From a virus, in the IMG/VR virus record IMGVR_UViG_3300035670_011224, positions 62,001-126,000 of that record: 64,000 nucleotides of DNA; one strand, given 5' to 3'. Shown piece after piece: positions 1-8,307 of the stretch. A program made the translations under genes and the position numbers. The first letter of the stretch is position 1. Every line of letters begins with the position of its first letter. The notes below the pieces were generated by a model, which was not told where the DNA came from, searched no databases, and worked only from the letters and a program-made list of their open reading frames with translations.

Positions 1-59
1 GAAACGTAACCTGTCAAGGCCCAAGAAACAACTTCTCCATCCAAATTAGTTATATTCAT
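1..59 (-). CDS. Partial unknown gene, 5' end only
   Basis: Only the first 19 codons lie inside the window; the gene continues beyond position 1. Its ATG at 59 overlaps the TAA of the recombinase gene by one base (TAATG), a coupling also seen at 1795 and 15354, so it is probably the next gene of the same operon. The peptide starts MNITNLDGEVVSWALTGYV and is too short to assign. Confidence 0.55.
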   Translation of the reverse strand, partial: MNITNLDGEVVSWALTGYV

Positions 60-1072
60 TACTTTTTAATACCCAACAGGCTTTTAACAGAATCTTCGAC
101 CTCTTTTGCTATTTCTGGATTTTCCATCAAAAATATTCTGGTTTTTTCTGCTCCTTGAAATTTATGAGAGTCTTTGCTGGTTTTGATGGTATACCATGCT
201 CCACCTTTATTTATAACTCCGACGTCCGAGGCCAAATTAACAAGCTCTGTGAGCTTATCTATACCTTCGTTATACCGAATAAAGCTTTTTGCTACTCCTC
301 CAGGAGGACCGAGAGCAGAACAAATAACTTGCCATTCAACCTCTTGGCCTATCTGAGTATCGTCTGCTCCTAAAGACCATGGTTTAGAACTTTTTGCTCG
401 TAGTTTAATATCGGTTTGATACGCGATACCTTGACCGCTTTTCTCCTTAAATTCTGCCCCGTATCCTGTTGGATTACCCATCAAATGAGTAATCCCAATC
501 ACAATATTTTTATTTACAGGAATAACATTAGAAACTTTTCTACAGAATTTAGCTAATAATTTTGCACCGTCTGCTCTTTGCATTTTATCCATATCGCTGG
601 TGATTTCAGCTTCTGTGCATAGCGCAGAATAAGAGTCGATGATTACTATCGAGCCAGGAATTTCATTAATAATTCTTTCTGCTATTTGTAGATATTCTTC
701 AGCATGTAAAATCTTACCCTGTTGAGATCCTATAATATGAAATCGAGTTAAATCTAATCCTTTAATACCCAATAAATCTCTTTGTTTTAGTCTACCTTCA
801 ATATTTAGGTAGTACACTTCTCTGGGATTTTTTAGATCTCCTTGGTATTCTGGTTTTTGTGCTGTGGTGGCAAAGTCTAGTGAGGATAAAGTTTTTCCAC
901 ATTTAGGTTGTCCTGTAAATATCACAAAACTACCTTCTGGTATTCCTCCGCCTAGAACTATATCCAGAGCAGGACTAATAGGAATAGTGAGTATCTTTTT
1001 TTCTACCAGTGAATTACCTGATAATATAATATCGTCTCCAAAATTTTTAATTATATCTTCTTTAAGACTCAT
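59..1072 (-). CDS. RecA/UvsX-like recombinase
   Basis: ATP-dependent strand-exchange protein for phage recombination and replication. Of its 337 residues, 54-61 form the Walker A loop (GQPKCGKT) and 141-147 the Walker B strand ending in Asp (SIVIIDS). A polar loop near 202-215 (GYGAEFKEKSGQG) fits the DNA-binding L2 region. A C-terminal segment near 285-297 (GVINKGGAWYTI) matches the 'GVI-x-K-x-GAWY' element of RecA proteins. Length fits RecA and UvsX; it is not clearly closer to either. It is near the end of the minus-strand unit that starts with phoH at 4584 and overlaps the upstream gene by 11 bases. Family call firm, exact subfamily uncertain. Confidence 0.9.
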   Translation of the reverse strand: MSLKEDIIKNFGDDIILSGNSLVEKKILTIPISPALDIVLGGGIPEGSFVIFTGQPKCGKTLSSLDFATTAQKPEYQGDLKNPREVYYLNIEGRLKQRDLLGIKGLDLTRFHIIGSQQGKILHAEEYLQIAERIINEIPGSIVIIDSYSALCTEAEITSDMDKMQRADGAKLLAKFCRKVSNVIPVNKNIVIGITHLMGNPTGYGAEFKEKSGQGIAYQTDIKLRAKSSKPWSLGADDTQIGQEVEWQVICSALGPPGGVAKSFIRYNEGIDKLTELVNLASDVGVINKGGAWYTIKTSKDSHKFQGAEKTRIFLMENPEIAKEVEDSVKSLLGIKK

Positions 1073-1484
1073 TATCTATATCCTCTAGTTTTGAAAGTAT
1101 ATTATTAGATTTTTTATGATTGTTTGTTTTATATTTTTTATGAGATGATCTGTCTATATCTTTTGAAAATTCTTTGTTTTGTGAATCTAAGATTTTCTGA
1201 TGATGTTCTATAATAGGTTTGAGCATGGGCGCTCGCAACGAATAAGTATTCACGGTTTTGCTATCTTGTAAGGCTTTTACTATAGCCAAAGGATTATATT
1301 GTTTGACTAACTTATTTGCTGTTGCAATCTGATTTCTATAAAAAGCAGACCATTCTTTATTTAGCCAAAATTTATAGTGAATATCTTTTTTGTCAAGTTT
1401 TGCCTTTTTTTCACAAATAATTTCTGTGATATATTGGGCAGCAGATACTTCCTTATTATTGGAGTATCTAGATATGAATTTCAT
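1062..1484 (-). CDS. Unknown basic protein, 140 aa
   Basis: Not recognised. It has a mixed helical N-terminal part with a Trp-rich patch near residues 40-46 (FWLNKEWSAFY) and a Lys/Asn/Ser-rich C-terminal tail, which could bind nucleic acid. Its ATG overlaps the stop of the upstream gene (ATGA), and its 3' end overlaps the recombinase start by 11 bases. It is probably co-translated with the recombinase and could assist recombination, but this is inferred only from position. Confidence 0.7.
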   Translation of the reverse strand: MKFISRYSNNKEVSAAQYITEIICEKKAKLDKKDIHYKFWLNKEWSAFYRNQIATANKLVKQYNPLAIVKALQDSKTVNTYSLRAPMLKPIIEHHQKILDSQNKEFSKDIDRSSHKKYKTNNHKKSNNILSKLEDIDNES

Positions 1485-1795
1485 TTGGTGAACGGTTTGA
1501 ATATATGGTCTGGTGACTTTTGCGGATTAGACAATTTTGATCTGTTATGGTCGTTCATCATAGATGCTTCTTGTGTCATAATAGCAACGGTGTTATTTTT
1601 TTTAACAGCAGTTTTTGTTATCATCAAATCTTTAGCTGTTGGTTGTTGATTCACTTTTATCAGATTTTCTGATTCTATCACCGATTGTACGCTCTCAACA
1701 GATAAATTAGTTTCAGAAGCTATTTGTTCTGTTGTAAAATTCTGAGAAAATAAATATTTGATAGCGTAAATATTATTTTTTGATATTTTTGCCAT
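1481..1795 (-). CDS. Small protein with predicted helix-turn-helix
   Basis: 104 residues. The start is the ATG at 1795, which overlaps the upstream TAA (TAATG) and is preceded by a good ribosome-binding site (AGAGAGG, about 7 bases away). A longer reading from 1828 is less likely. Residues about 10-42 resemble a helix-turn-helix (FTTEQIASETNLSVESVQSV), so it may be a DNA-binding regulator or terminase-small-subunit-like protein. The rest is polar and unassigned. The helix-turn-helix is judged by eye. Confidence 0.65.
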   Translation of the reverse strand: MAKISKNNIYAIKYLFSQNFTTEQIASETNLSVESVQSVIESENLIKVNQQPTAKDLMITKTAVKKNNTVAIMTQEASMMNDHNRSKLSNPQKSPDHIFKPFTK

Positions 1796-2187
1796 TACAT
1801 CCTCTCTCTTTCTGCTTTGATAAGCCAAGCTGAATTGCCTGTTAATAAAAAATTTAGATAAAATGAAAATGTGATAGAGTTTACAGATACAAATTTACTA
1901 GCTGGTCTTACAACATTATGTAGAAAACTGTAGCTTTGTTCTCTGTCTAATTTTGATATTGGATTAAATAATTGATTATTATTTGAAACTTTTATTTGAT
2001 AAAACGCATTATTGTCTTTATACAAGATTTTGGCCAATGTATTAGAATTCTCAGAAATAGTTCTGCCATAATTATTATCATCTATAAAATCAGCATACTC
2101 TTTTTGACAAAAATATTGATTTTGTAATATTTTTTTTGTATTTGTGTCTTGTTTAAAAATGAAATTTTCAGTTATATTTTGATCCAT
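1795..2187 (-). CDS. Unknown protein, paralogue of the 2885-3292 gene
   Basis: 130 residues, no recognised family. Its C-terminal half aligns with the product of the gene at 2885-3292: both have an AKI segment, then Y-x-IK, FNP, a SF(L/I) pair and a conserved ending of the form FL-x-T-x-N-x-x-WL-x-x-A-x-R. The two genes lie about 700 bases apart in one operon, so this looks like gene duplication followed by strong divergence. The 5' end overlaps the upstream gene by 20 bases. Confidence 0.65.
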   Translation of the reverse strand: MDQNITENFIFKQDTNTKKILQNQYFCQKEYADFIDDNNYGRTISENSNTLAKILYKDNNAFYQIKVSNNNQLFNPISKLDREQSYSFLHNVVRPASKFVSVNSITFSFYLNFLLTGNSAWLIKAERERM

Positions 2188-2536
2188 TGACTTCTGCTTT
2201 CTCTGCTGATGTTAGCATACAGTTTTCTAGGTAATTAAAAAATATTTTTACATATTCATTATGGTCGTTTCCAGATGGCACCGGTATAAAATAATTATTA
2301 GCATAAACGTTTCTGTGTTCTGGAAATTCGGAGCCTTCTATATTTTCCATAATATTTGCTGTCATATTTATGAATATTTCGTATTGAGCATTGGTTTGTT
2401 TTCTAATTTTATTTATATCGTCAAAAATATACTTATATTCTGATAGATTTACAGACTCTTCATCTGTTATTTGTTTTATTTGGTTTCTTAAAAAGTCTGC
2501 ATAGTCAGTACCAGATGGTAAGGGCTGATTATCCAT
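2168..2536 (-). CDS. Unknown acidic protein, 122 aa
   Basis: Not recognised. It is predominantly helical and acidic with no membrane segment, signal peptide or cysteine motif. It lies between the zinc-ribbon gene (3 bases upstream) and the first paralogue of the duplicated pair (20-base overlap), inside the phoH-recombinase operon. Confidence 0.65.
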   Translation of the reverse strand: MDNQPLPSGTDYADFLRNQIKQITDEESVNLSEYKYIFDDINKIRKQTNAQYEIFINMTANIMENIEGSEFPEHRNVYANNYFIPVPSGNDHNEYVKIFFNYLENCMLTSAEKAEVNGSKYN

Positions 2537-2539
2537 ATG

Positions 2540-2881
2540 TTAAGTCCATTTCGTTTTTGGTGGTTTTTTTATTCTATTCATACCTTTTGGTAAAACATTA
2601 TCATTTGTTGATTTATATGAATTATGTTTTGAATAAAGAGTTTGTTTTTGGTCATCGCTCAGTCTGTCTCTATTCCTATTAGCTAAATCCCCGATGGTTT
2701 TTAGTTCACTATCATGTTTTTTAATAGATCCTTGAATGCTTGATACATCATCAGCATAACTTCTTTCTGTTTGTTTACTATTACACAAACTACATTTTGG
2801 AGAAGCTATATAGTCTTTAATATAAAAAAATAGTTCAAATTTTTTGGAACAGGAGTTGCATATGTATGTGTAGGTCGGCAT
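2540..2881 (-). CDS. FmdB-type zinc-ribbon protein
   Basis: 113 residues. The N-terminus MPTYTYICNSCSKKFE followed by SPKCSLCNSKQ gives two CxxC knuckles (about residues 8-11 and 30-33), the standard layout of the small FmdB-like zinc ribbon found in bacteria and many phages. The remaining 70 residues are polar, lysine-rich and probably disordered. FmdB family members are often called regulators, but their biochemical role is not established. A YADD string at about residues 47-50 is fortuitous and not a reverse transcriptase. Confidence 0.75.
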   Translation of the reverse strand: MPTYTYICNSCSKKFELFFYIKDYIASPKCSLCNSKQTERSYADDVSSIQGSIKKHDSELKTIGDLANRNRDRLSDDQKQTLYSKHNSYKSTNDNVLPKGMNRIKKPPKTKWT

Positions 2882-2884
2882 GAT

Positions 2885-3292
2885 TTATTTTAGGTCTCTT
2901 TGAGCATCTTTTAGCCAAGATAGATTTTTTGTCTTTAGAAAAGTTATGTATTTTTGAAATACTTGTGGGGTGACCTCTTTAAAATCCCATTCGCTTTTAC
3001 ATATGCTATTAATAAATGATAAAGAATTTTTTTCTTCTATAGAAGATAGAATTTTCTTAGGATTGAAAATTTTTGAATTTGGATCCAATTTAATGTAATA
3101 TCTACCATAAGATTTATCATTATCGGTAAAATGTTTTGGTTTTTTAGAAAATACTATTTTGGCAACAGCATTTGACATATTCTCGTTGTTTAATCTTGGA
3201 TATCCATCATCATCAAGATAGTCTTCGAGTCCTAATAAACAATAAAATTTATCTTCATTAGAAGTAGATCGATTTGTATTAAAAATAGCCAT
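2885..3292 (-). CDS. Unknown protein, paralogue of the 1795-2187 gene
   Basis: 135 residues. It shares its C-terminal pattern with the product of 1795-2187 (AKI, YYIKLD, IFNPKKIL, SFINS, then FLKTKNLSWLKDAQRDL). No known domain recognised. It overlaps the HNH gene by 14 bases and is followed after 3 bases by the zinc-ribbon gene. Confidence 0.65.
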   Translation of the reverse strand: MAIFNTNRSTSNEDKFYCLLGLEDYLDDDGYPRLNNENMSNAVAKIVFSKKPKHFTDNDKSYGRYYIKLDPNSKIFNPKKILSSIEEKNSLSFINSICKSEWDFKEVTPQVFQKYITFLKTKNLSWLKDAQRDLK

Positions 3293-3866
3293 CTATATAT
3301 TTTATCCATTCTTTTTGATCTGAATCACTACTATATATAGTAGGAAGTTCTTTTGCTAGCGGCAAGTATCTTGGCTCATAAAATGGTTTTTTAGGAACAT
3401 TCAGTAATTTCATATTAGCTTGTTCGGGCGTTTTATTTGATTTTTTCCTATTACATTTAACACAAGCGGTTGCTATATTTAGCCAATTAGTAGCATCCTT
3501 TTTATTAGGATGAAATTGACTTTTTGGAATAACATGATCATAAGTTAATTCGTTATGATTAAATCTTAATCCACAATACTGACAAGTATGATCGTCTCTG
3601 ATAAATAGATTTTTTCTAGAAAATTTTAATGATCTATTATGAATGTTGAAATATTTTTGCGTTTTTGCCACTAATGGAACTTTAAATTGTTTATCATTAG
3701 TTCCTTGAATATATTTGTCTTTATAATATTCAATAATTTCTATCTTAAAAGTTGGATTATCCTCATATTTTATAGACCAAATAATAGCTTTTTGCCAACT
3801 AATAATTCTTAATGGTGAATAATCAGCATTTAATAATAAACACTTACTATTTTCTGCCTTGTTCAT
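3279..3866 (-). CDS. HNH endonuclease
   Basis: 195-residue HNH nuclease. The zinc-binding pairs are CQYC at 95-98 and CVKC at 135-138. The catalytic core is Y-DH at 109-111, with Asn130 and N139 completing the fold, and PKSQFHP lies between. The N-terminal 80 residues (LNADYSPLRIISWQKAI) match a common phage and bacterial HNH group that begins with this 'L-N-x-D-Y-x-P' strand. It may be a free-standing homing-type nuclease or act in packaging or recombination. It overlaps the end of phoH by 20 bases. Confidence 0.85.
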   Translation of the reverse strand: MNKAENSKCLLLNADYSPLRIISWQKAIIWSIKYEDNPTFKIEIIEYYKDKYIQGTNDKQFKVPLVAKTQKYFNIHNRSLKFSRKNLFIRDDHTCQYCGLRFNHNELTYDHVIPKSQFHPNKKDATNWLNIATACVKCNRKKSNKTPEQANMKLLNVPKKPFYEPRYLPLAKELPTIYSSDSDQKEWIKYIDGYF

Positions 3867-4584
3867 AATTATCTAGTTTTGCTAAAATTTTAGCTATAAT
3901 AGGATTACGAATGATATCATGATCAGTTAATGTAGCAATACCTATACCATCTACATCCGATAAATTTTTTATCATTTCATGAAAACCGCCCTGTAAATGT
4001 CTAGCAAGATCTGATTGCGAAACATCTCCAGTTAATACCATTTTACTGTTTTGACCAATTCTTGTCAATAGCATTTTTAGTTGTTCATAGGAAGCGTTTT
4101 GGCATTCGTCTGCTACTATAAAACAATCATGAAAATTTCTTCCTCTCATAAATCCCAAAGGAACAATTTCTATCTTATTATTTAATTTAAGAGTTGCGTT
4201 TAATGCTGGACCAATAAAATAATTTATCTCATCTTCTATAGGTAATAGATAAGGAAATAATTTTTCTTCATATTTGCCTGGAAGGTAACCTATTTTTTCT
4301 CCTGCTTCAACAACTGGTCTGGTTATTATGATTTTTTTGATTTTATCTTCTAATAAATGTTCTAAGGCTAAGCCAACAGCGCAATGAGTTTTGCCACTAC
4401 CGGCACTACCTTGACAAAAAGTAATAGTATTTTCTATGATAGATCGTATATATTCTTTTTGATTTTCTGTTCTTGGCTTTAATCTATTCCTAGATGATAG
4501 TCTTGTATTATCTTGATTAAGGGGCGAATTTGTGAGATCAATGATTTTTTCTTTTCTAGTGCTACCATTTTTTTTCTTTCTCAA
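3847..4584 (-). CDS. phoH: PhoH-like P-loop ATPase
   Basis: 245 residues with the full PhoH signature: Walker A GSAGSGKT at 59-66, ITRPVVEAGEKIGYLPG at about 87-103, Walker B FIVADECQN at 155-163 and the sensor GDVSQSD near 186-192. PhoH proteins are presumed RNA/DNA-dependent ATPases or helicases and are very common in large phages. The likely start is TTG at 4584: no in-frame ATG precedes the conserved core, and AAAGGG sits about 8 bases upstream. It is the first gene of a unit running to position 1 and follows a GGTGTATATTA motif. Confidence 0.9.
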   Translation of the reverse strand: MRKKKNGSTRKEKIIDLTNSPLNQDNTRLSSRNRLKPRTENQKEYIRSIIENTITFCQGSAGSGKTHCAVGLALEHLLEDKIKKIIITRPVVEAGEKIGYLPGKYEEKLFPYLLPIEDEINYFIGPALNATLKLNNKIEIVPLGFMRGRNFHDCFIVADECQNASYEQLKMLLTRIGQNSKMVLTGDVSQSDLARHLQGGFHEMIKNLSDVDGIGIATLTDHDIIRNPIIAKILAKLDNYEQGRK

Positions 4585-4625
4585 GTTATGCCCTTTATAA
4601 TAAGTTATATATTAATAACGACATA

Positions 4626-4637
4626 TTAATATACACC
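4626..4637 (-). promoter_or_regulatory. Putative phage promoter, GGTGTAT motif (phoH unit)
   Basis: On the minus strand this reads GGTGTATATTAA, 42 bases before the phoH start codon and in the gap between two gene blocks. The same element precedes at least ten other first genes of transcription units in this window. No TTGACA-type -35 box is visible. Confidence 0.6.
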
Positions 4638-4642
4638 ATATA

Positions 4643-5008
4643 TCATATTACAAACGACTTAAGATCAGGAGCTTTCCATCCTTCTGGTTTTAGTACTTTG
4701 CCGTCTTCTCTCTTTTTTACTTTTCCTGTAACAGGATCCACTTTAGCAAAATTCGTTTTCATCACCTCGTCCCATGCTCCTTGGGCATTACTACCAGTGC
4801 TATTTATAGCACCTGCCGTAACCACAATAATATCTATTAAGGCATCTAGTATTTCTACTCTATCTATATTGTTGATAGCCTCCTGAAGCTCCGACACTTC
4901 TTCTTTTATAAGAGTGTGATACATATCAAATTGAGATTGATTCCACTCGCATACTGTTTGATCACAGGCTACCATAAACTTGGTTTGGTCTTCAAACACA
5001 TTACCCAT
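4643..5008 (-). CDS. MazG-like nucleotide pyrophosphohydrolase
   Basis: 121 residues of the all-alpha NTP pyrophosphatase type. Residues about 35-66 contain the metal-binding pattern EEVSELQEAI then DALIDIIVVTAGA, like the EExxE...ExxD motif of MazG and phosphoribosyl-ATP pyrophosphatases. The C-terminal part (TNFAKVDPVTGKVKKREDGK) matches phage-encoded members. The likely role is hydrolysis of (d)NTPs or an alarmone to shape the nucleotide pool. It is the last gene of the nrdB-nrdA group, 18 bases after nrdA. Confidence 0.8.
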   Translation of the reverse strand: MGNVFEDQTKFMVACDQTVCEWNQSQFDMYHTLIKEEVSELQEAINNIDRVEILDALIDIIVVTAGAINSTGSNAQGAWDEVMKTNFAKVDPVTGKVKKREDGKVLKPEGWKAPDLKSFVI

Positions 5009-5026
5009 AATTTAATATCCTTTATA

Positions 5027-6679
5027 TTAAGATTCACAGTTTGTACAAGCTAAAATATTACGTGCTAATTCTTGTGCTGGATTAGCACTTCGTTGATAAT
5101 AAAAGGTTTTGATTCCTAATTTCCATCCTTCTATGAGAAGATCGCTTACTTGTTTTGGCGGTATGTCTGGTCCAATCATTAAATTCAAAGATTGAGACTG
5201 ATCTATATGTTTCTGTCTTTGAGATGCTTGAATAATAATTTCTTTCTGACTAATTTCACCAAATGTTTTAAATACTTCTTTTTCATTATCAGATAAGAAC
5301 TTTAGATGTTGAACAGAGCCTCCTTTAACCAAGATACTCTTCCAAACTGTTTCATCGTTTTTATTATATTTTTTGAGAATTTCTTTTAGATGAGGGTTCT
5401 TATATGTGAATTTTCCTTTTGCTAAATTCTTAACAAAATAATTACTATTCAATGGTTCTATGCTAGGACTTACTTGCCCCAATATAAAACTACTACTAGT
5501 TGTAGGAGCAATGGCTAATGTTGTGACGTTTCTACGACCATATCCTTCGAGGATAGGAGCTTCTCCGAATTTTTCTGCTAATTCTCTTGATGCTTTGTCT
5601 GATCGTTCTCTAATAGTTTGCCATATATTAGCATTAATTAGTTTAGCTTGCATACTTTCAAAACTTATCATTTTGCTTTGAAGATACGAATGCCATCCCA
5701 ATACTCCCATGCCTAATGCTCTATGATTTAGAGCAAAGTTTCTGGCGCTCTTCATAAAACGAATATTTTCTGTTTTGTTTACAAACTCTTGATTAACACT
5801 GTCTAAGAAATATATAAGAGTTTCTATTGCATCTGTTTGTATTATTTCGTCCCAATGAAGCAGATTAAGAGAGCTTAGAACACAAACAAAACTATTATTT
5901 TCGTCTGATGCTAAACTAATTTCTGAACATAGATTACTACTATTTATTTTTATATTCTTGTCTTTATAAGCTTGTGGGGCGTTATTATTTACAGTATCAT
6001 AAAAGAATATGTATGGATATCCACTTTCAAATCGTTTTTGAATAATTTTAGCCCAAATTTTTCTTTTATGTTTGTCTCCTTCAACCATGCTATTCATCCA
6101 TTCATCAGTAATGGTAACGCCAATACTCATATTTTGAATAGGATGGCCTTCATTACGAATTTGTAAAAACTCTTCTATATCAGGATGTTCTACGGGTAAA
6201 TATGCTGCAAAACTTCCTCTTCGTGCTGATCCTTGACTAATCACATCTGCTACTTTATCAAACAACTCCATAAAGTGAACAGGGCCGCTACTTTCTCCAC
6301 CAACACTAATACTTGCGCCTCGTGATCTTAATTCACCAAAATAACCACTAGTGCCACCCCCTAATTTGCTCATCATACCAACTTCGGCCACTTTATAAAG
6401 AATACTATCCATCCTATCGCTAATGTGAGAATTAAAGCAACTAACTGGTAATCCTCGGGAGTTGCCGTAATTGGTCCAAACGGGAGTGGATAATGAGTAA
6501 TATCCTAAACTCATATAACGTTCAAATTTTTCTGCAAAACCCGGGATGTTTAATAGTCTCTCAGAGTTTTGCGATATGCTTTTTATTCTATCTTCTGGAG
6601 AAACGCCTTGTTCAAGGTATCCTCTTTCTAAGAATAAGCGACTATGCGAATTAAGCCAATAGTACGGTTGCGTTGTCAT
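5027..6679 (-). CDS. nrdA: Ribonucleotide reductase class I, large subunit
   Basis: Reduces ribonucleotides to deoxyribonucleotides. At 550 residues it is shorter than cellular NrdA (about 750) because the N-terminal ATP-cone is absent, so dATP feedback inhibition is probably lost. Visible elements are the redox cysteines C81 (LPVSCFNSH) and C266, the active-site N249-x-C251-x-E253 loop (NSSNLCSEI), the radical-path tyrosine pair near 531-532 (FYYQRS) and a C-terminal CTNC at 545-548 for thioredoxin or glutaredoxin reduction. It is followed by a MazG-like gene and preceded 28 bases upstream by nrdB. Confidence 0.95.
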   Translation of the reverse strand: MTTQPYYWLNSHSRLFLERGYLEQGVSPEDRIKSISQNSERLLNIPGFAEKFERYMSLGYYSLSTPVWTNYGNSRGLPVSCFNSHISDRMDSILYKVAEVGMMSKLGGGTSGYFGELRSRGASISVGGESSGPVHFMELFDKVADVISQGSARRGSFAAYLPVEHPDIEEFLQIRNEGHPIQNMSIGVTITDEWMNSMVEGDKHKRKIWAKIIQKRFESGYPYIFFYDTVNNNAPQAYKDKNIKINSSNLCSEISLASDENNSFVCVLSSLNLLHWDEIIQTDAIETLIYFLDSVNQEFVNKTENIRFMKSARNFALNHRALGMGVLGWHSYLQSKMISFESMQAKLINANIWQTIRERSDKASRELAEKFGEAPILEGYGRRNVTTLAIAPTTSSSFILGQVSPSIEPLNSNYFVKNLAKGKFTYKNPHLKEILKKYNKNDETVWKSILVKGGSVQHLKFLSDNEKEVFKTFGEISQKEIIIQASQRQKHIDQSQSLNLMIGPDIPPKQVSDLLIEGWKLGIKTFYYQRSANPAQELARNILACTNCES

Positions 6680-6707
6680 TTAAAGTCCTATAAACCATTA
6701 ATAATGA

Positions 6708-7679
6708 TTAAAACAAAGCCTCTATATCAAACGATAGGGCTTTCTTAGAGTATTCTACGGGGCGAGAATGAAAGAAATCGGTCATATTGTTACCAAGAAT
6801 TTGTTCATCAAACCACAGTGTTTTTGATAACAATTTTTGATCAATATCGAATACCGGTTCGTATCCTATTTGATCTAATGATTCGTTTAGTCTGTTTTTA
6901 ATAAATTCTTTAAGAAGATCGGAGTTTAAGTTTTCTTCTGCATAGCCATTAACAATCCAGTCAATTATTTCACATTCGTATCTAACTGATTCTTTAGACT
7001 CGTGAATAATCTTATCTTCTAGTTCTTTATCGAACAGTTCTGGATATTCTTGTTTGATGGTATTGATTATTTTAATACCTATCATAGCATGAAGATTCTC
7101 TTCTCTGCTAGTATATTCAACTTGTTTATTTGTGTCTTTAAGCAAATTCAAGAATCTGCCAAAATAACTAATAGTATAAAATTGAGAAAATAATGCTATG
7201 TTCTCAACAAATAGAGTAAATAGAATAAGAGAATAAATAAATTGTTTCTTATTGTCTTGATGAAATTTGTGCAAATGCTTACGAAGGTAATTTACTCTGC
7301 CTTTAATAATATCTAATTCTAGAATTTTTTCAAAGTTATCATCTATACCCAAAACCTCCAAAAGTCTTTCGTAGGCATCTCCATGAATAACTTCCACATG
7401 AGCCATTGTGTAGCCTAAATCATTAAGAGAAGGATGAGGTAAATTATCACCAAGTTTGGCCCAAAATTTCTTTACACTAATTTCTAATTGACCAATGGTG
7501 GATAATGCTCTAATAATAATCTGTTTTTGTTGTTCTGTTAAATTTACTCTAAAATCTTGAACATCGCTACTAAAATTAAATTCGCGATGAGTCCAGAACC
7601 CATTATGCATAGCTTCTATAAAGTCTTGGGTCCAAGGATAATTGTCGGGTTTTCTGGAAATTTGTTCGTCGAATATCAT
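6708..7679 (-). CDS. nrdB: Ribonucleotide reductase class I, small subunit
   Basis: Provides the tyrosyl radical for NrdA. In its 323 residues the di-iron ligands and radical tyrosine are in the classic spacing: E66, then E96-x-x-H99-x-x-x-Y103 (EVIHGDAY), E159 (FVENIALFSQF), and E193/E194 with H197 (SREENLHAMIG). It is therefore a tyrosyl-radical type, not a manganese/iron Phe variant. Its ATG overlaps the TGA of a 49-residue membrane protein (ATGA), so the two are probably translationally coupled. Confidence 0.95.
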   Translation of the reverse strand: MIFDEQISRKPDNYPWTQDFIEAMHNGFWTHREFNFSSDVQDFRVNLTEQQKQIIIRALSTIGQLEISVKKFWAKLGDNLPHPSLNDLGYTMAHVEVIHGDAYERLLEVLGIDDNFEKILELDIIKGRVNYLRKHLHKFHQDNKKQFIYSLILFTLFVENIALFSQFYTISYFGRFLNLLKDTNKQVEYTSREENLHAMIGIKIINTIKQEYPELFDKELEDKIIHESKESVRYECEIIDWIVNGYAEENLNSDLLKEFIKNRLNESLDQIGYEPVFDIDQKLLSKTLWFDEQILGNNMTDFFHSRPVEYSKKALSFDIEALF

Positions 7680-7825
7680 AATGGTTTTCTTTCTTTTTTT
7701 ACTAAAATAGCAGCTAAACCTAATATTGTTAAAGTTGTAAATTCTTTGCCAATAGGATTAAAGTTTTCTACTAGATATAGTTGTACGAAGTATATGATAG
7801 ATAAAATATAAAATAGGGTAACCAT
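7676..7825 (-). CDS. Small two-helix membrane protein, 49 aa
   Basis: It fills the gap between the deaminase and nrdB. ATG at 7825 overlaps the deaminase TGA, and its own TGA overlaps the nrdB ATG; the coupling at both ends is strong support that it is translated. The product begins MVTLFYILSIIYFVQLYLVE and has two hydrophobic stretches (about residues 3-18 and 30-42) with a basic end KKERKPL. Function unknown; its size and topology would suit a membrane modulator. Confidence 0.65.
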   Translation of the reverse strand: MVTLFYILSIIYFVQLYLVENFNPIGKEFTTLTILGLAAILVKKERKPL

Positions 7826-8307
7826 CATATTACACCATTCAATTGTCTCAGCCACTCAAGATTTGGATCTATATAAGAAATTTTCATACCGCTCATTTCA
7901 ACGAACATATCGAATCTATTTTTTGCATCATTATCAAATAAAATTGTGCCATGATCGTCTATCATATAAACTGTATCTATGCCCTCTTGGTGTAGAGCTA
8001 TTATGCAATCATTACAGCATTGACCAGTAACATAAGCTGTGCCACCATCCGGCCTAACAACACAATTAGCGAGAGCATTTTTTTCGCTGTGTACCATCCA
8101 ATGGTATTTTTCAGGTCTTGTTAGAGGCAATTGGCTATCATCCAACCCTTTGGGAAATCCATTGTATCCTACCCCGAGAATACGATTTTGTTTATCGGTT
8201 ATGACACATCCGTGCTGGGTATGAATATCGTGGCTTCTTTGAGAAACCACTTTGGCTAACCCAAGAAAATAATCGGTCCATGACGGTCTGTTTTTTGATT
8301 GTATCAT
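7825..8307 (-). CDS. dCMP deaminase-like cytidine deaminase
   Basis: 160-residue zinc deaminase of the dCMP/CMP deaminase superfamily. The catalytic HSE (H73, E75; usually HAE) and the zinc pair C98-x-x-C101 (QCCNDC) are present, as is the N-terminal substrate region GCVITDKQNRILGVGYNG. Probably makes dUMP from dCMP for thymidylate synthesis, consistent with nrdB and nrdA downstream. Other deaminase substrates cannot be excluded. Its ATG overlaps the end of the RgpF-like gene. Confidence 0.85.
   Translation of the reverse strand: MIQSKNRPSWTDYFLGLAKVVSQRSHDIHTQHGCVITDKQNRILGVGYNGFPKGLDDSQLPLTRPEKYHWMVHSEKNALANCVVRPDGGTAYVTGQCCNDCIIALHQEGIDTVYMIDDHGTILFDNDAKNRFDMFVEMSGMKISYIDPNLEWLRQLNGVI

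Noticed and set aside
2540-2881. YADD string in the zinc-ribbon protein, reminiscent of a reverse transcriptase active site
   Set aside because: The protein is only 113 residues, begins with a two-CxxC zinc ribbon and has none of the other reverse transcriptase motifs.
7826-7837. GGTGTAATAT before the 49-residue membrane gene, similar to the promoter motif
   Set aside because: It lacks the TAT of GGTGTAT, lies within the deaminase gene immediately before the start codon, and probably only reflects coding sequence.
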